Assembly: GCA_009908535.1 (NCBI GenBank)
Contig: JAAAOD010000205.1
Span: 1-12,731 of the forward strand
DNA from: Verrucomicrobiota bacterium
Lineage (GTDB): Bacteria > Verrucomicrobiota > Verrucomicrobiia > Opitutales > Oceanipulchritudinaceae
Length of the DNA: 12,731 nt
Reading direction: 5' to 3'
In this document: positions 7,227 to 12,731 of the stretch, piece after piece
Layout: each line of letters starts with the position of its first letter
Numbering within the stretch: the first letter of the stretch is position 1
Program-made: the position numbers and the translations under genes
Notes under the pieces: model-generated
Database searches by the model: none
What the model was told of the DNA's origin: nothing
What the model saw: only the letters and a program-made list of their open reading frames with translations

Positions 7227-7490
7227 TTAAAACAAGCGCAGGGCACGGGCACTTTCGACGACCAGCCAGGCCAGTCCAAGCAGCCCCAGAACAGCCGCCA
7301 CGAGCAGGTAGCGGCGCTTTCGGCGCCGCCGGCGCAACTGTGGATCATCCTCGGCCTGCCAGAAGCGTGTATTGGAAAGATGGGCAAAAAATCCGGCATG
7401 GAAGCGGCCATGATAGGTCCGCCGGTCCAGGCGGTACGGGGAATGGCTCATCCTCCGTTCCGCACGCCAGATAAAAAAGCGCCGCAACAT
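7227..7490 (-). CDS. Small basic protein with one C-terminal transmembrane helix, unknown function
   Basis: This is an 87-residue protein that I do not recognise. The N-terminal two-thirds are rich in Arg, His and aromatic residues (SPYRLDRRTYHGRFHAGFF at about 16-34). A strongly basic RRRRRKRR block (53-60) is followed directly by one hydrophobic helix (YLLVAAVLGLLGLAWLVVES, about 61-80) and a short end. This suggests an inner-membrane anchor with a positively charged cytoplasmic face. The start at 7490 is preceded by AAGAAGGGC, a fair ribosome site; the in-frame ATG at 7451 would give 74 residues but has GGAGG directly abutting it. It lies between the mmdB stop (56 bp away) and ileS on the same strand. 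The basic-then-hydrophobic pattern and same-strand placement support a real gene, but I cannot assign a role. Confidence 0.6.
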   Translation of the reverse strand: MLRRFFIWRAERRMSHSPYRLDRRTYHGRFHAGFFAHLSNTRFWQAEDDPQLRRRRRKRRYLLVAAVLGLLGLAWLVVESARALRLF

Positions 7491-7546
7491 GCCCTTCTTT
7501 TAGTCGGCCCCGGACGGGGCTGGCAATCGCAAGCTCCGCCTTTTTC

Positions 7547-8686
7547 CTAACCGAGGGTGGCGATGAAGTAACCGGCGGCAAGAGCGCTTCCTATCACGCC
7601 CGCCACATTCGGCCCCATGGCGTGCATGAGCAGGAAATTGCCGGCGTCTTCCTTTTGTCCGACCACCTGACTGACCCTTGCGGCCATCGGTACTGCACTG
7701 ACCCCCGCCGATCCGATGAGCGGGTTGATCTGCTGTTTGCTGAGGGCATTCATCAGCTTTGCCATGAGCACGCCACAGCCCGTGGCGATGACAAAGGCGA
7801 CAATGCCGAGGGCGAGGATCCCCAGCGTTTTCGGGTCGAGGAACTTATCGTAGCCCATTTTCAGTCCCACCGTCAGGCCGAGGAAGATCGTCACGATGTT
7901 GATGATTTCATTCTGGGCGGATTTCACAAGCCGCTCCGTGGCACCGTTTTCCCGCAGAAAATTGCCGATGAAGAGCATGGAGATCAGGGGCGCCGCCGCC
8001 GGAATAACCATCAGGCAGAAGGACATGACGACGAGGGCAAAGAGCATCTTTTCCGTCTTCGAGACCTGGCGCAGGGAATGCATGCGGATGCGGCGCTCCT
8101 TTTGCGTGGTCAGGAAGCGCATAACCGGGGGTTGGATGACCGGCACAAGGGCCATGTAGGAATAGGCCGCGACTGCAATGGCCCCGAGAAGATCCGGGGC
8201 CAGCTTATTGGCGACAAAAATGGAAGTGGGCCCGTCCGCCCCGCCGATGATGCCGATTGCAGCCGCTTCCATAGGCGTGAAAAATCCACTGCCGACGGCG
8301 GCGAAAAAGGTCGCGAAAATGCCGAACTGGGCCGCCGCGCCCAGCAGAAGCGTACGCGGATTCGCAATCAGCGGGCCGAAATCGGTAAGGGCGCCCACAC
8401 CGAGAAAAATGATGGGCGGGAAAAGTTCCAGCTGCACTCCCTGCCGGATATACCAGAAGAGGCCGCCTGGTGTTCCGCTGGCCGGGTCCGGAGGTTGCAG
8501 AATGACCTCGTGGATCGGAAGATTGGCCAGCAGAGCCCCGAGGCTGATGGGGATCAGCAGCAGCGGCTCGAAGTTTTTCGCCACCGCCAGGTAAACCAGT
8601 CCGCCGATGATGGCCCACATGATGACCATCTGCCAGTGCAGTCCGGCAAAGCCGGTGGCCTCGATCACTTTGAGTAGTGAATCCAT
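7547..8686 (-). CDS. mmdB: Sodium-pumping decarboxylase beta subunit (methylmalonyl-CoA decarboxylase beta)
   Basis: This is a 379-residue polytopic inner-membrane protein of the OadB/MmdB/GcdB family, the subunit that decarboxylates carboxybiotin and couples this to Na+ export. It contains many hydrophobic helices and the family core motifs: GGADGPTSIFVANKLAP with Asp151, the residue matching the essential Asp203 of Klebsiella OadB, and GPNVAGVIGSALAAG near the C terminus with Asn360 and Ser367, matching the sodium-site Asn and Ser of that protein. The start at 8686 (MDSLLKVIEATGF) is preceded by AAGGCGGGA; the ATG at 8794 would overlap the biotin carrier gene and add a non-family, charged leader. 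It lies 31 bp after mmdC. A separate alpha subunit and separate biotin carrier favour methylmalonyl-CoA or glutaconyl-CoA decarboxylase over oxaloacetate decarboxylase, and the adjacent mce and mutA favour methylmalonyl-CoA. Confidence 0.93.
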   Translation of the reverse strand: MDSLLKVIEATGFAGLHWQMVIMWAIIGGLVYLAVAKNFEPLLLIPISLGALLANLPIHEVILQPPDPASGTPGGLFWYIRQGVQLELFPPIIFLGVGALTDFGPLIANPRTLLLGAAAQFGIFATFFAAVGSGFFTPMEAAAIGIIGGADGPTSIFVANKLAPDLLGAIAVAAYSYMALVPVIQPPVMRFLTTQKERRIRMHSLRQVSKTEKMLFALVVMSFCLMVIPAAAPLISMLFIGNFLRENGATERLVKSAQNEIINIVTIFLGLTVGLKMGYDKFLDPKTLGILALGIVAFVIATGCGVLMAKLMNALSKQQINPLIGSAGVSAVPMAARVSQVVGQKEDAGNFLLMHAMGPNVAGVIGSALAAGYFIATLG

Positions 8687-8717
8687 TCCCGCCTTGTTGT
8701 GGTAGAGCGTGAAACGC

Positions 8718-9104
8718 TCAGGAAAGTTCGAGCAGGGCCTGGCCCTCTTCCACGGAATCGCCGGGCGCCACGAGAATCTTCCCGATGGTGCCATCAGAGG
8801 GCGCAGAGACGACCGTGTTCATTTTCATCGCCTCAAGCGTCAGGACCTGGTCTCCGGCGCTGACGGAAGCCCCTTCCGCGACGTCCACGGAGACCACCTT
8901 GCCCGCAAGCGGGCTGGGTACGGTGCCTTCCTGGGCGGCCGGGGCGGCGGATTTTGCCGAGGGTGCCGGGCTTGCCGCGGAAGCGGAACGCGCGGGGCGG
9001 CCGCCGGAGCGGGAGGGGGCCGCCTGGGCCGGCTCTTCGCCAAGGATTTCGGCCTCCACGTCGTAGCTTTTGCCATTCAGGGTGATGCGGAATTGTTTTT
9101 TCAT
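8718..9104 (-). CDS. mmdC: Biotin carboxyl carrier subunit of methylmalonyl-CoA decarboxylase (gamma)
   Basis: This 128-residue protein carries the covalently bound biotin that shuttles CO2 from the carboxyltransferase (MmdA) to the membrane subunit (MmdB). Residues 1-22 form a short conserved lead (MKKQFRITLNGKSYDVEAEI). Residues about 25-60 are a flexible Ala/Pro/Ser linker. Residues about 61-128 are a biotinyl domain with the EAMKM motif at 91-95, Lys94 being the biotinylation site, and the symmetric partner segment (GTIGKILVAPGDSVEEGQALLEL) near the end. Free-standing carriers of this size are typical of methylmalonyl-CoA decarboxylase (MmdC) and the related propionyl-CoA carboxylase systems. 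It sits between mmdD (31 bp upstream) and mmdB (31 bp downstream), the order known from Veillonella. The ribosome site before the ATG is weak. Confidence 0.95.
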   Translation of the reverse strand: MKKQFRITLNGKSYDVEAEILGEEPAQAAPSRSGGRPARSASAASPAPSAKSAAPAAQEGTVPSPLAGKVVSVDVAEGASVSAGDQVLTLEAMKMNTVVSAPSDGTIGKILVAPGDSVEEGQALLELS

Positions 9105-9135
9105 GACGGAATCTCAGTTGGTACGAAAAAGGGGA

Positions 9136-9495
9136 TTAGCGGATACGGTGCGAGGCGAAATGTTCGCGGCGTCCCTCCCGCGACCAGTCGCGGGTCGCAG
9201 GCTGGACGGAGACCACTTTGGAATGGTAGCCCGTCAGCGCGACAACGCTCGCGGAGATGGCGACCACCTCCTCCTCGGTGAGCTCCCCCATGTCCTCCCG
9301 GGGTGCGGAGGCCGGGGACGGCTGCGCGCGGGCAACCGCTGTTTGCGGGGCGGTGGCGCCGACGCCGGGAATCCTCGAGATGAGAACGGTCAATGCCCAG
9401 AGGATGACAAGGACCACGACGACAATGAGGAACCCCGTGATGTGGTGCAGGTTCTCGACAAGGGCGGAACTGGCGGCAATCGGAAATAAAAGCAT
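9136..9495 (-). CDS. mmdD: OadG-type small membrane subunit (methylmalonyl-CoA decarboxylase delta)
   Basis: This is a 119-residue protein with one N-terminal membrane helix (about 19-40, ITGFLIVVVVLVILWALTVL), a Pro/Ala-rich hinge (about 44-66), and the family segment EEEVVAISASVVAL (74-87). The basic C-terminal end contains W104-SREGRR. OadG/MmdD subunits are small single-pass proteins that hold the soluble carboxyltransferase and biotin carrier to the membrane beta subunit. The family is poorly conserved outside the helix and the acidic-then-AISA patch, so the call leans partly on position, between mmdA and mmdC. It starts 35 bp after the mmdA stop. No strong ribosome site is visible. No separate epsilon subunit, as described in Veillonella, is present in the window. 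Confidence 0.87.
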   Translation of the reverse strand: MLLFPIAASSALVENLHHITGFLIVVVVLVILWALTVLISRIPGVGATAPQTAVARAQPSPASAPREDMGELTEEEVVAISASVVALTGYHSKVVSVQPATRDWSREGRREHFASHRIR

Positions 9496-9530
9496 GACGA
9501 GGGATGAGGTGTACCAGGGGCTCGCCGAAA

Positions 9531-11084
9531 TTAAAGCGGAATGTTTCCGTGCTTCTTCGGCGGTCGCGTTTCGCGCTTGGAAAGGAGACTGCGCAGCCCA
9601 AGGGAAACCGATCCGCGCGTCTGCGCCGGTTCGATAACATCGGTAATGAGCGCATTGGCGGCCGCCTGGTAGGGCGAGGCGAATTCACCCTTGTAGTTCT
9701 CCACCAGTTCCTTCCGTTTGGCGTCCGGGTCCTCTGCCTCCTTGATCTGTTTGCCGAAAATGATGCTGACAGCCCCGTCGGCCCCCATGACGGCGATTTC
9801 CGCACTCGGCCAGGCGAAGACAAGGTCCGCGCCAAGGTCCGAACTGCACATCGCCAGATAGGCCCCACCGTAGGCCTTGCGCATGATCACGGTGATTTTC
9901 GGCACGGTTGCGGAAGCATAGGCGAAGAGCATTTTCGCCCCGTGGCGGATGATGCCGCCGCGCTCCTGCGCAAGGCCCGGGAAAAATCCCGGCACGTCGA
10001 CAAGGCTGATGATCGGAACCTGATAGATATTGCAGACCCGGATGAAGCGCGCGCCCTTGTCGGAGGCGTCGATGTCGAGGCAGCCGGCCCGGACCTTTGG
10101 CTGGTTCGCGATAATGCCCACCACGACCCCGTCGATGCGCGCAAACCCGGTGACGAGGTTCGCCGCGAAGTCCGGCATGATCTCGAAGAAGGTGTCCTCG
10201 TCCGTCATCGTCTCGATCACCTCCTTAACGTCGAAGGGCGTCTTCGCGTCGCCCGGAACAATTTTGTTGAAATTTTCGATCGGATCGAGGCTCAGTTGAT
10301 CCCACGGCTGGTGCGGGGGATCATCGAGATTGTTGGAGGGAAGATAGGACATCAGCGCCTGGGCCAGCTCGATGGCGTGTCCGTCGTCCTCCGCGATCAG
10401 GTGGATATTCCCGCTCACGCTCGCGTGGGCGTCCGCGGTCGCGAACTGTTCGAGTTCCGCCTTCTCCCCGGTGGCCGCCTGGATCACCTGCGGACCGCAG
10501 ATGAACATATTCGCGTTCTCGCGGGTCATGATGAGAAAATCCGTCAGGGCGGGGGAATACGCCGCACCGCCCGCGCAGGGTCCCGCGATGATGGCGATCT
10601 GCGGCATCAGCCCCGAGCATTGCACGTTGCGGAAGAAGATCTGCCCGTAGCCGGAAAGGGAATACACGCCCTCCTGGATACGCGCCCCGCCGGAATCGTT
10701 GATCCCGATGATCGGGATCCCCGCCTTGATGGCGTAATCCATGAGGTCGCATACCTTTTTGGCGTGGATCTGGCCAAGGGCGCCACCGCCGACGGTGAAG
10801 TCGTGCGCGAAGGCCGCCACCGGGCGACCGTCGATGTAGCCGGTGCCCGTGACGACGCCATCTCCCGGCATTTTCTTCTTGTCCATCCCGAAGCTCTTGC
10901 AGGCGTGCTGGGCATGGAGGCCAAATTCCTGGAATGTGTTTTCGTCGAATAGTTTGAGCAGGCGTTCGCGCGCGCTCAGGAGTCCTTTCTCCTTGCGTTT
11001 CTTCAGCTTGTCTTCGCCGCCGCCGGCGAGGGCCTCCTTGCGGCGGCTTTTCAGTTCTTTGAGCAGATTCGGGTCGATGGGCAT
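9531..11084 (-). CDS. mmdA: Methylmalonyl-CoA decarboxylase alpha subunit (biotin-dependent carboxyltransferase)
   Basis: This 517-residue cytosolic carboxyltransferase transfers the carboxyl group of (S)-methylmalonyl-CoA to biotin, leaving propionyl-CoA. It has the two crotonase-like halves of the family. In the first, NDSGGARIQEGV (129-140) and GPCAGGAAYSPAL (168-180) form the acyl-CoA and oxyanion-hole loops. In the second, DVPGFFPG (363-370) and RKAYGGAYLAM (402-412) do the same. The C terminus KKHGNIPL (510-517) is a family signature. The length matches MmdA and the propionyl-CoA carboxylase beta chain; no biotin carboxylase gene is present here, while a sodium-pump beta subunit is, which favours the decarboxylase. 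A clear AGGAGA ribosome site precedes the ATG at 11084. It follows mce by 24 bp and leads mmdD, mmdC and mmdB. Confidence 0.93.
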   Translation of the reverse strand: MPIDPNLLKELKSRRKEALAGGGEDKLKKRKEKGLLSARERLLKLFDENTFQEFGLHAQHACKSFGMDKKKMPGDGVVTGTGYIDGRPVAAFAHDFTVGGGALGQIHAKKVCDLMDYAIKAGIPIIGINDSGGARIQEGVYSLSGYGQIFFRNVQCSGLMPQIAIIAGPCAGGAAYSPALTDFLIMTRENANMFICGPQVIQAATGEKAELEQFATADAHASVSGNIHLIAEDDGHAIELAQALMSYLPSNNLDDPPHQPWDQLSLDPIENFNKIVPGDAKTPFDVKEVIETMTDEDTFFEIMPDFAANLVTGFARIDGVVVGIIANQPKVRAGCLDIDASDKGARFIRVCNIYQVPIISLVDVPGFFPGLAQERGGIIRHGAKMLFAYASATVPKITVIMRKAYGGAYLAMCSSDLGADLVFAWPSAEIAVMGADGAVSIIFGKQIKEAEDPDAKRKELVENYKGEFASPYQAAANALITDVIEPAQTRGSVSLGLRSLLSKRETRPPKKHGNIPL

Positions 11085-11108
11085 GGCCGGATTCTCCTGG
11101 CTGTCGGG

Positions 11109-11510
11109 TTATTTCGGCGCGCAGAATTCGGTCAGAACTCCGTGCGTTGATTTCGGGTGCAGGAAGGCGACCAGCTTGTTCGCGGCTCCCTCGAAAGGTT
11201 CTTCGTGGATGAGGCGGGCCCCGGCGTCCGCCGCCTGCTGCAGCTGCCCGCGGATGTCGTCGGTCCCGAAAGCGACATGGTGGACGCCCTCTCCGTTTTT
11301 TTCGATGAATTTTGCGATCGGGCTCTCCGCATCCGTCGCCTCCAGCAGCTCCACATGCACTTCGCCGACTTCGAAAAACGCCGTTTTCACGCGTTGCGAG
11401 GCCACTTCCTCCACTTTTTCACACTTGAGCCCGAGGGTCTCCTCGTAATAACGGATCCCTTCCTCGAGCGATTTTACGGCGATGCCGATGTGGTCTATCT
11501 TCTTGATCAT
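11109..11510 (-). CDS. mce: Methylmalonyl-CoA epimerase
   Basis: This is a 133-residue metal-dependent enzyme of the glyoxalase/vicinal-oxygen-chelate fold that interconverts (R)- and (S)-methylmalonyl-CoA. The mutase makes the R form and the decarboxylase uses the S form, so it joins the two. The N terminus KKIDHIGIAVKSLEEGIRYY is typical. Likely metal ligands are His7, a residue in VHVELLE (around Glu54), His77 or His78 in GVHHVAFG, and Glu128 in GVLTEFC, the last also a catalytic base in the family. The length is standard. A strong AAGGAG site lies 6 nt before the ATG at 11510. It is the first gene of the minus-strand mmd operon, and its start faces mutA across a 196-bp divergent control region with a promoter candidate at 11590-11618. 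Confidence 0.96.
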   Translation of the reverse strand: MIKKIDHIGIAVKSLEEGIRYYEETLGLKCEKVEEVASQRVKTAFFEVGEVHVELLEATDAESPIAKFIEKNGEGVHHVAFGTDDIRGQLQQAADAGARLIHEEPFEGAANKLVAFLHPKSTHGVLTEFCAPK

Positions 11511-11558
11511 GCTTGCTCCTTGCTTTCGATTTTCTTTTGGCCAATGACGACAGGCTGG

Positions 11559-11597
11559 ACAAGAACAAAATTAATTATGCTTAATGAAAATTCTTGT
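11559..11597. repeat. Nested inverted repeat in the mce/mutA divergent region
   Basis: The outer arms ACAAGAA (11559-11565) and TTCTTGT (11591-11597) are exact reverse complements. Inside them ATTAA (11570-11574) and TTAAT (11581-11585) form a second pair around TTATGC. The spacers between outer and inner arms are 4 and 5 nt. The whole 39-bp dyad is centred near 11578 in an AT-rich stretch that contrasts with the GC-rich genes, and its right arm overlaps the -10 of the predicted mce promoter. A regulator-binding site is a reasonable inference; no regulator gene is adjacent. Confidence 0.5.
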
Positions 11598-11618
11598 AGT
11601 ATTAGATTTTTTAATCAA
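11590..11618 (-). promoter_or_regulatory. Candidate sigma-70 type promoter for the mce-mmdADCB operon
   Basis: On the minus strand TTGATT (11618-11613, four of six matches) and AAGAAT (11595-11590, four of six) are separated by exactly 17 bp. The start point would lie near 11583, about 70 nt before the mce ATG. The right arm of the nested inverted repeat covers the -10 element. Evidence is motif resemblance and position. I could not find a comparably good promoter on the plus strand for mutA. Confidence 0.4.
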
Positions 11619-11630
11619 CACGAGGATTCA

Positions 11631-11698
11631 CCTCCCTGGGGAGAGACCGGTTTTGCCGGTAGCCACAGGAGTTGAGCAACTGCAGCAATCATAGCAAC
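11631..11698 (+). promoter_or_regulatory. Hairpin- and repeat-rich leader upstream of mutA
   Basis: Three short dyads follow each other: CTCC/GGAG (11632-11635 with 11640-11643), ACCGG/CCGGT (11646-11650 with 11656-11660, TTTTG loop) and AGTT/AACT (11670-11673 with 11678-11681). They are followed by AGCAA motifs at 11675, 11684 and 11693, an exact 9-nt period. An AGGAG (11667-11671) is too far from the mutA ATG (11707) to serve as its ribosome site, and the bases next to the ATG are A-rich with no clear site. This may be a structured 5' leader or a cluster of binding sites. It matches no riboswitch class I recognise, and I see no B12 box. Confidence 0.35.
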
Positions 11699-11706
11699 CG
11701 ATAAAG

Positions 11707-12731
11707 ATGGCAAAGGAAGAATCGAAACGCTTGTTGGAGGCCTTTCCTTCTCACTCATACGAGGAGTGGAAGGAAGCGGCGGTAGCCCTGCTCAAGGGAC
11801 GTCCCTTTGAGAAAACCCTCATCACCGGCACCTATGAAGGGTTTGATCTCGACCCGATTTACATGCGGGAAACGATGCCGGACCTGCCCCAGATCGGGGA
11901 CCTGCCGGGCATGGGCAGCCAGGTGCGCGGCTCGCGGCTGGAGGGCTACCTCGAGGCCGGCTGGGCAGTTTCGCAGGAGATGGTCGCGCCGACCCCGGAG
12001 TTGTTGCGGGAGCGGATTTTCGAGGGGCTCGACCGCGGCCAGGACGAAATCAACCTCTGGTTGGACCGGGTCGGGCGCGGGGGACTGGATCCGGATGCGG
12101 CAAGCGCAAACGGAGTCGGCGTCTGCGGCCTCTCCATCCTCGGGGCCGGGGATTGGGAAAAGATTTTCGATGGGGTGCATACCGAGATGGTTTCCCTTTA
12201 TGTGCATGCCGGAGCGGCTTCCCCGGCCGTCTACGCCGAGCTGCTGGCGGCCCTCGAGGCGGCCGGGAAACCGGTTGCGGAACTTTCCGGCTGCATCGGC
12301 TTCGATCCGGTCGGCTGGGCCGTGGAAAACGGGCACTTCCCGGGGTCGCGCGAGGCCGTGTTCGACGGGATGGCGGCGCTGGTCGGCCATGCCTCGACGG
12401 CGGCACCGCGCCTTGGCGTTATCGAGGCCCGCGGGCACGATTACCACAACGGAGGGGCCAGCTCCGTGCAGGAACTGGGCGCCGTCCTTGCCACCGCGGC
12501 CTTTTATCTGCGGGAAATGACGGAACGCGGATTGGCGGCGGCGGCAGTCGCCCCGCGGATGCGCCTCTCCCTGTCCGTCGGCGGGGACTTCTTCCTCGAA
12601 ATCGCGAAATTCCGGGCGGCGCGGCTTCTCTGGAACCGGATCCTCGACGCCTATGAGGTGCCCGAACCCGATCGGCGAATCCACCTGCACGCGCGCACCG
12701 GCCTCTGGAATAAAACGGTTTTTGATCCTTA
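11707..12731 (+). CDS. mutA: Methylmalonyl-CoA mutase small (beta) subunit, 5' part, cut by window edge
   Basis: The plus strand from the ATG at 11707 stays open for 341 codons to the window end. The protein matches the N-terminal barrel of methylmalonyl-CoA mutase: WKEAAVALLKGRPFEKTLIT (21-40), then GTYEGFDLDPIYMRETMP, the GHDYHNGGASSVQELG segment, and ARTGLWNKTVFDP at the visible end (329-341), comparable to the ARTS-WNKT region of the family. The sparse conservation of substrate-binding residues and the ending typical of the small chain favour MutA over the catalytic MutB; the cobalamin-binding-like C-terminal domain would lie beyond the window, probably followed by mutB. The enzyme interconverts succinyl-CoA and (R)-methylmalonyl-CoA using adenosylcobalamin. 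It is transcribed divergently from mce. In-frame TAG at 11692 limits the start; no strong ribosome site is visible. Confidence 0.9.
   Translation, partial: MAKEESKRLLEAFPSHSYEEWKEAAVALLKGRPFEKTLITGTYEGFDLDPIYMRETMPDLPQIGDLPGMGSQVRGSRLEGYLEAGWAVSQEMVAPTPELLRERIFEGLDRGQDEINLWLDRVGRGGLDPDAASANGVGVCGLSILGAGDWEKIFDGVHTEMVSLYVHAGAASPAVYAELLAALEAAGKPVAELSGCIGFDPVGWAVENGHFPGSREAVFDGMAALVGHASTAAPRLGVIEARGHDYHNGGASSVQELGAVLATAAFYLREMTERGLAAAAVAPRMRLSLSVGGDFFLEIAKFRAARLLWNRILDAYEVPEPDRRIHLHARTGLWNKTVFDP

Noticed and set aside
7505..7522. GC-rich hairpin (GCCCC-GGAC-GGGGC core) between mmdB and the small gene, considered as an intrinsic terminator
   Set aside because: On the transcribed minus strand it is followed by CTAAAAGAAGGG rather than a U-run, so it does not look like an intrinsic terminator.
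7622..8677. Open 351-codon plus-strand reading opposite mmdB
   Set aside because: Its charged, low-complexity composition is the expected complement of a membrane protein gene, and mmdB motifs are intact on the other strand.
9504..10952. Open 482-codon plus-strand reading opposite mmdA
   Set aside because: mmdA is unmistakable on the minus strand. The antisense frame is a by-product of codon bias and shows no family motifs.
11511..11706. Possible cobalamin or glycine riboswitch before mutA
   Set aside because: GGAGAGACC and GCCACAGGAG superficially recall parts of glycine and B12 aptamers, but the B12 box and the conserved glycine-aptamer core are not present.
11755..12690. Open 311-codon minus-strand reading opposite mutA
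   Set aside because: The plus strand encodes methylmalonyl-CoA mutase with clear family segments through the whole stretch.

Overview
The window is high-GC chromosomal DNA with dense bacterial gene packing. It looks like ordinary core and energy metabolism; I see no mobile element, CRISPR array, tRNA or rRNA. The gene content (FabV enoyl reductase, a DksA/TraR-like protein with a histone-like lysine-rich tail between ileS and lspA, and a sodium-pumping methylmalonyl-CoA decarboxylase next to methylmalonyl-CoA mutase) fits a Gram-negative, propionate-metabolising bacterium of the Verrucomicrobia (Opitutae) type. That lineage call is an inference from protein character only.

Layout. Left edge: the 5' end of a DAACS-type dicarboxylate/amino-acid symporter (minus, cut by the window) diverges from fabV (plus). 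fabV converges on a long minus-strand series that runs from 11510 down to 1584. In transcription order this series is mce, mmdA, mmdD (OadG-type), mmdC (biotin carrier), mmdB, a small one-TM protein, ileS, a TraR/DksA-like gene, lspA, and an exported TPR protein. Right edge: the 5' two-thirds or so of the methylmalonyl-CoA mutase small-subunit gene (mutA, plus) diverges from mce across a 196-bp, partly AT-rich, repeat-rich control region.

How the genes work together. mutA, mce and mmdADCB form the succinate-propionate route: mutase interconverts succinyl-CoA and (R)-methylmalonyl-CoA, epimerase interconverts the R and S epimers, and the membrane decarboxylase makes propionyl-CoA and CO2 while exporting Na+. 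The symporter at the left edge could use an ion gradient, but it is not obviously linked to this route. The ileS block is a housekeeping operon with very tight spacing: 13 nt from ileS to traR, an overlap of traR with lspA, and an ATGA overlap of lspA with the TPR gene. A separate promoter candidate lies just upstream of ileS.

The points most worth a second look are the DksA/TraR-like protein, which has lost three of the four zinc-ligand positions and carries a histone H1-like tail; the nested inverted repeat over the predicted mce promoter; the hairpin- and repeat-rich leader of mutA; and the membrane-anchored TPR protein translationally coupled to signal peptidase II.
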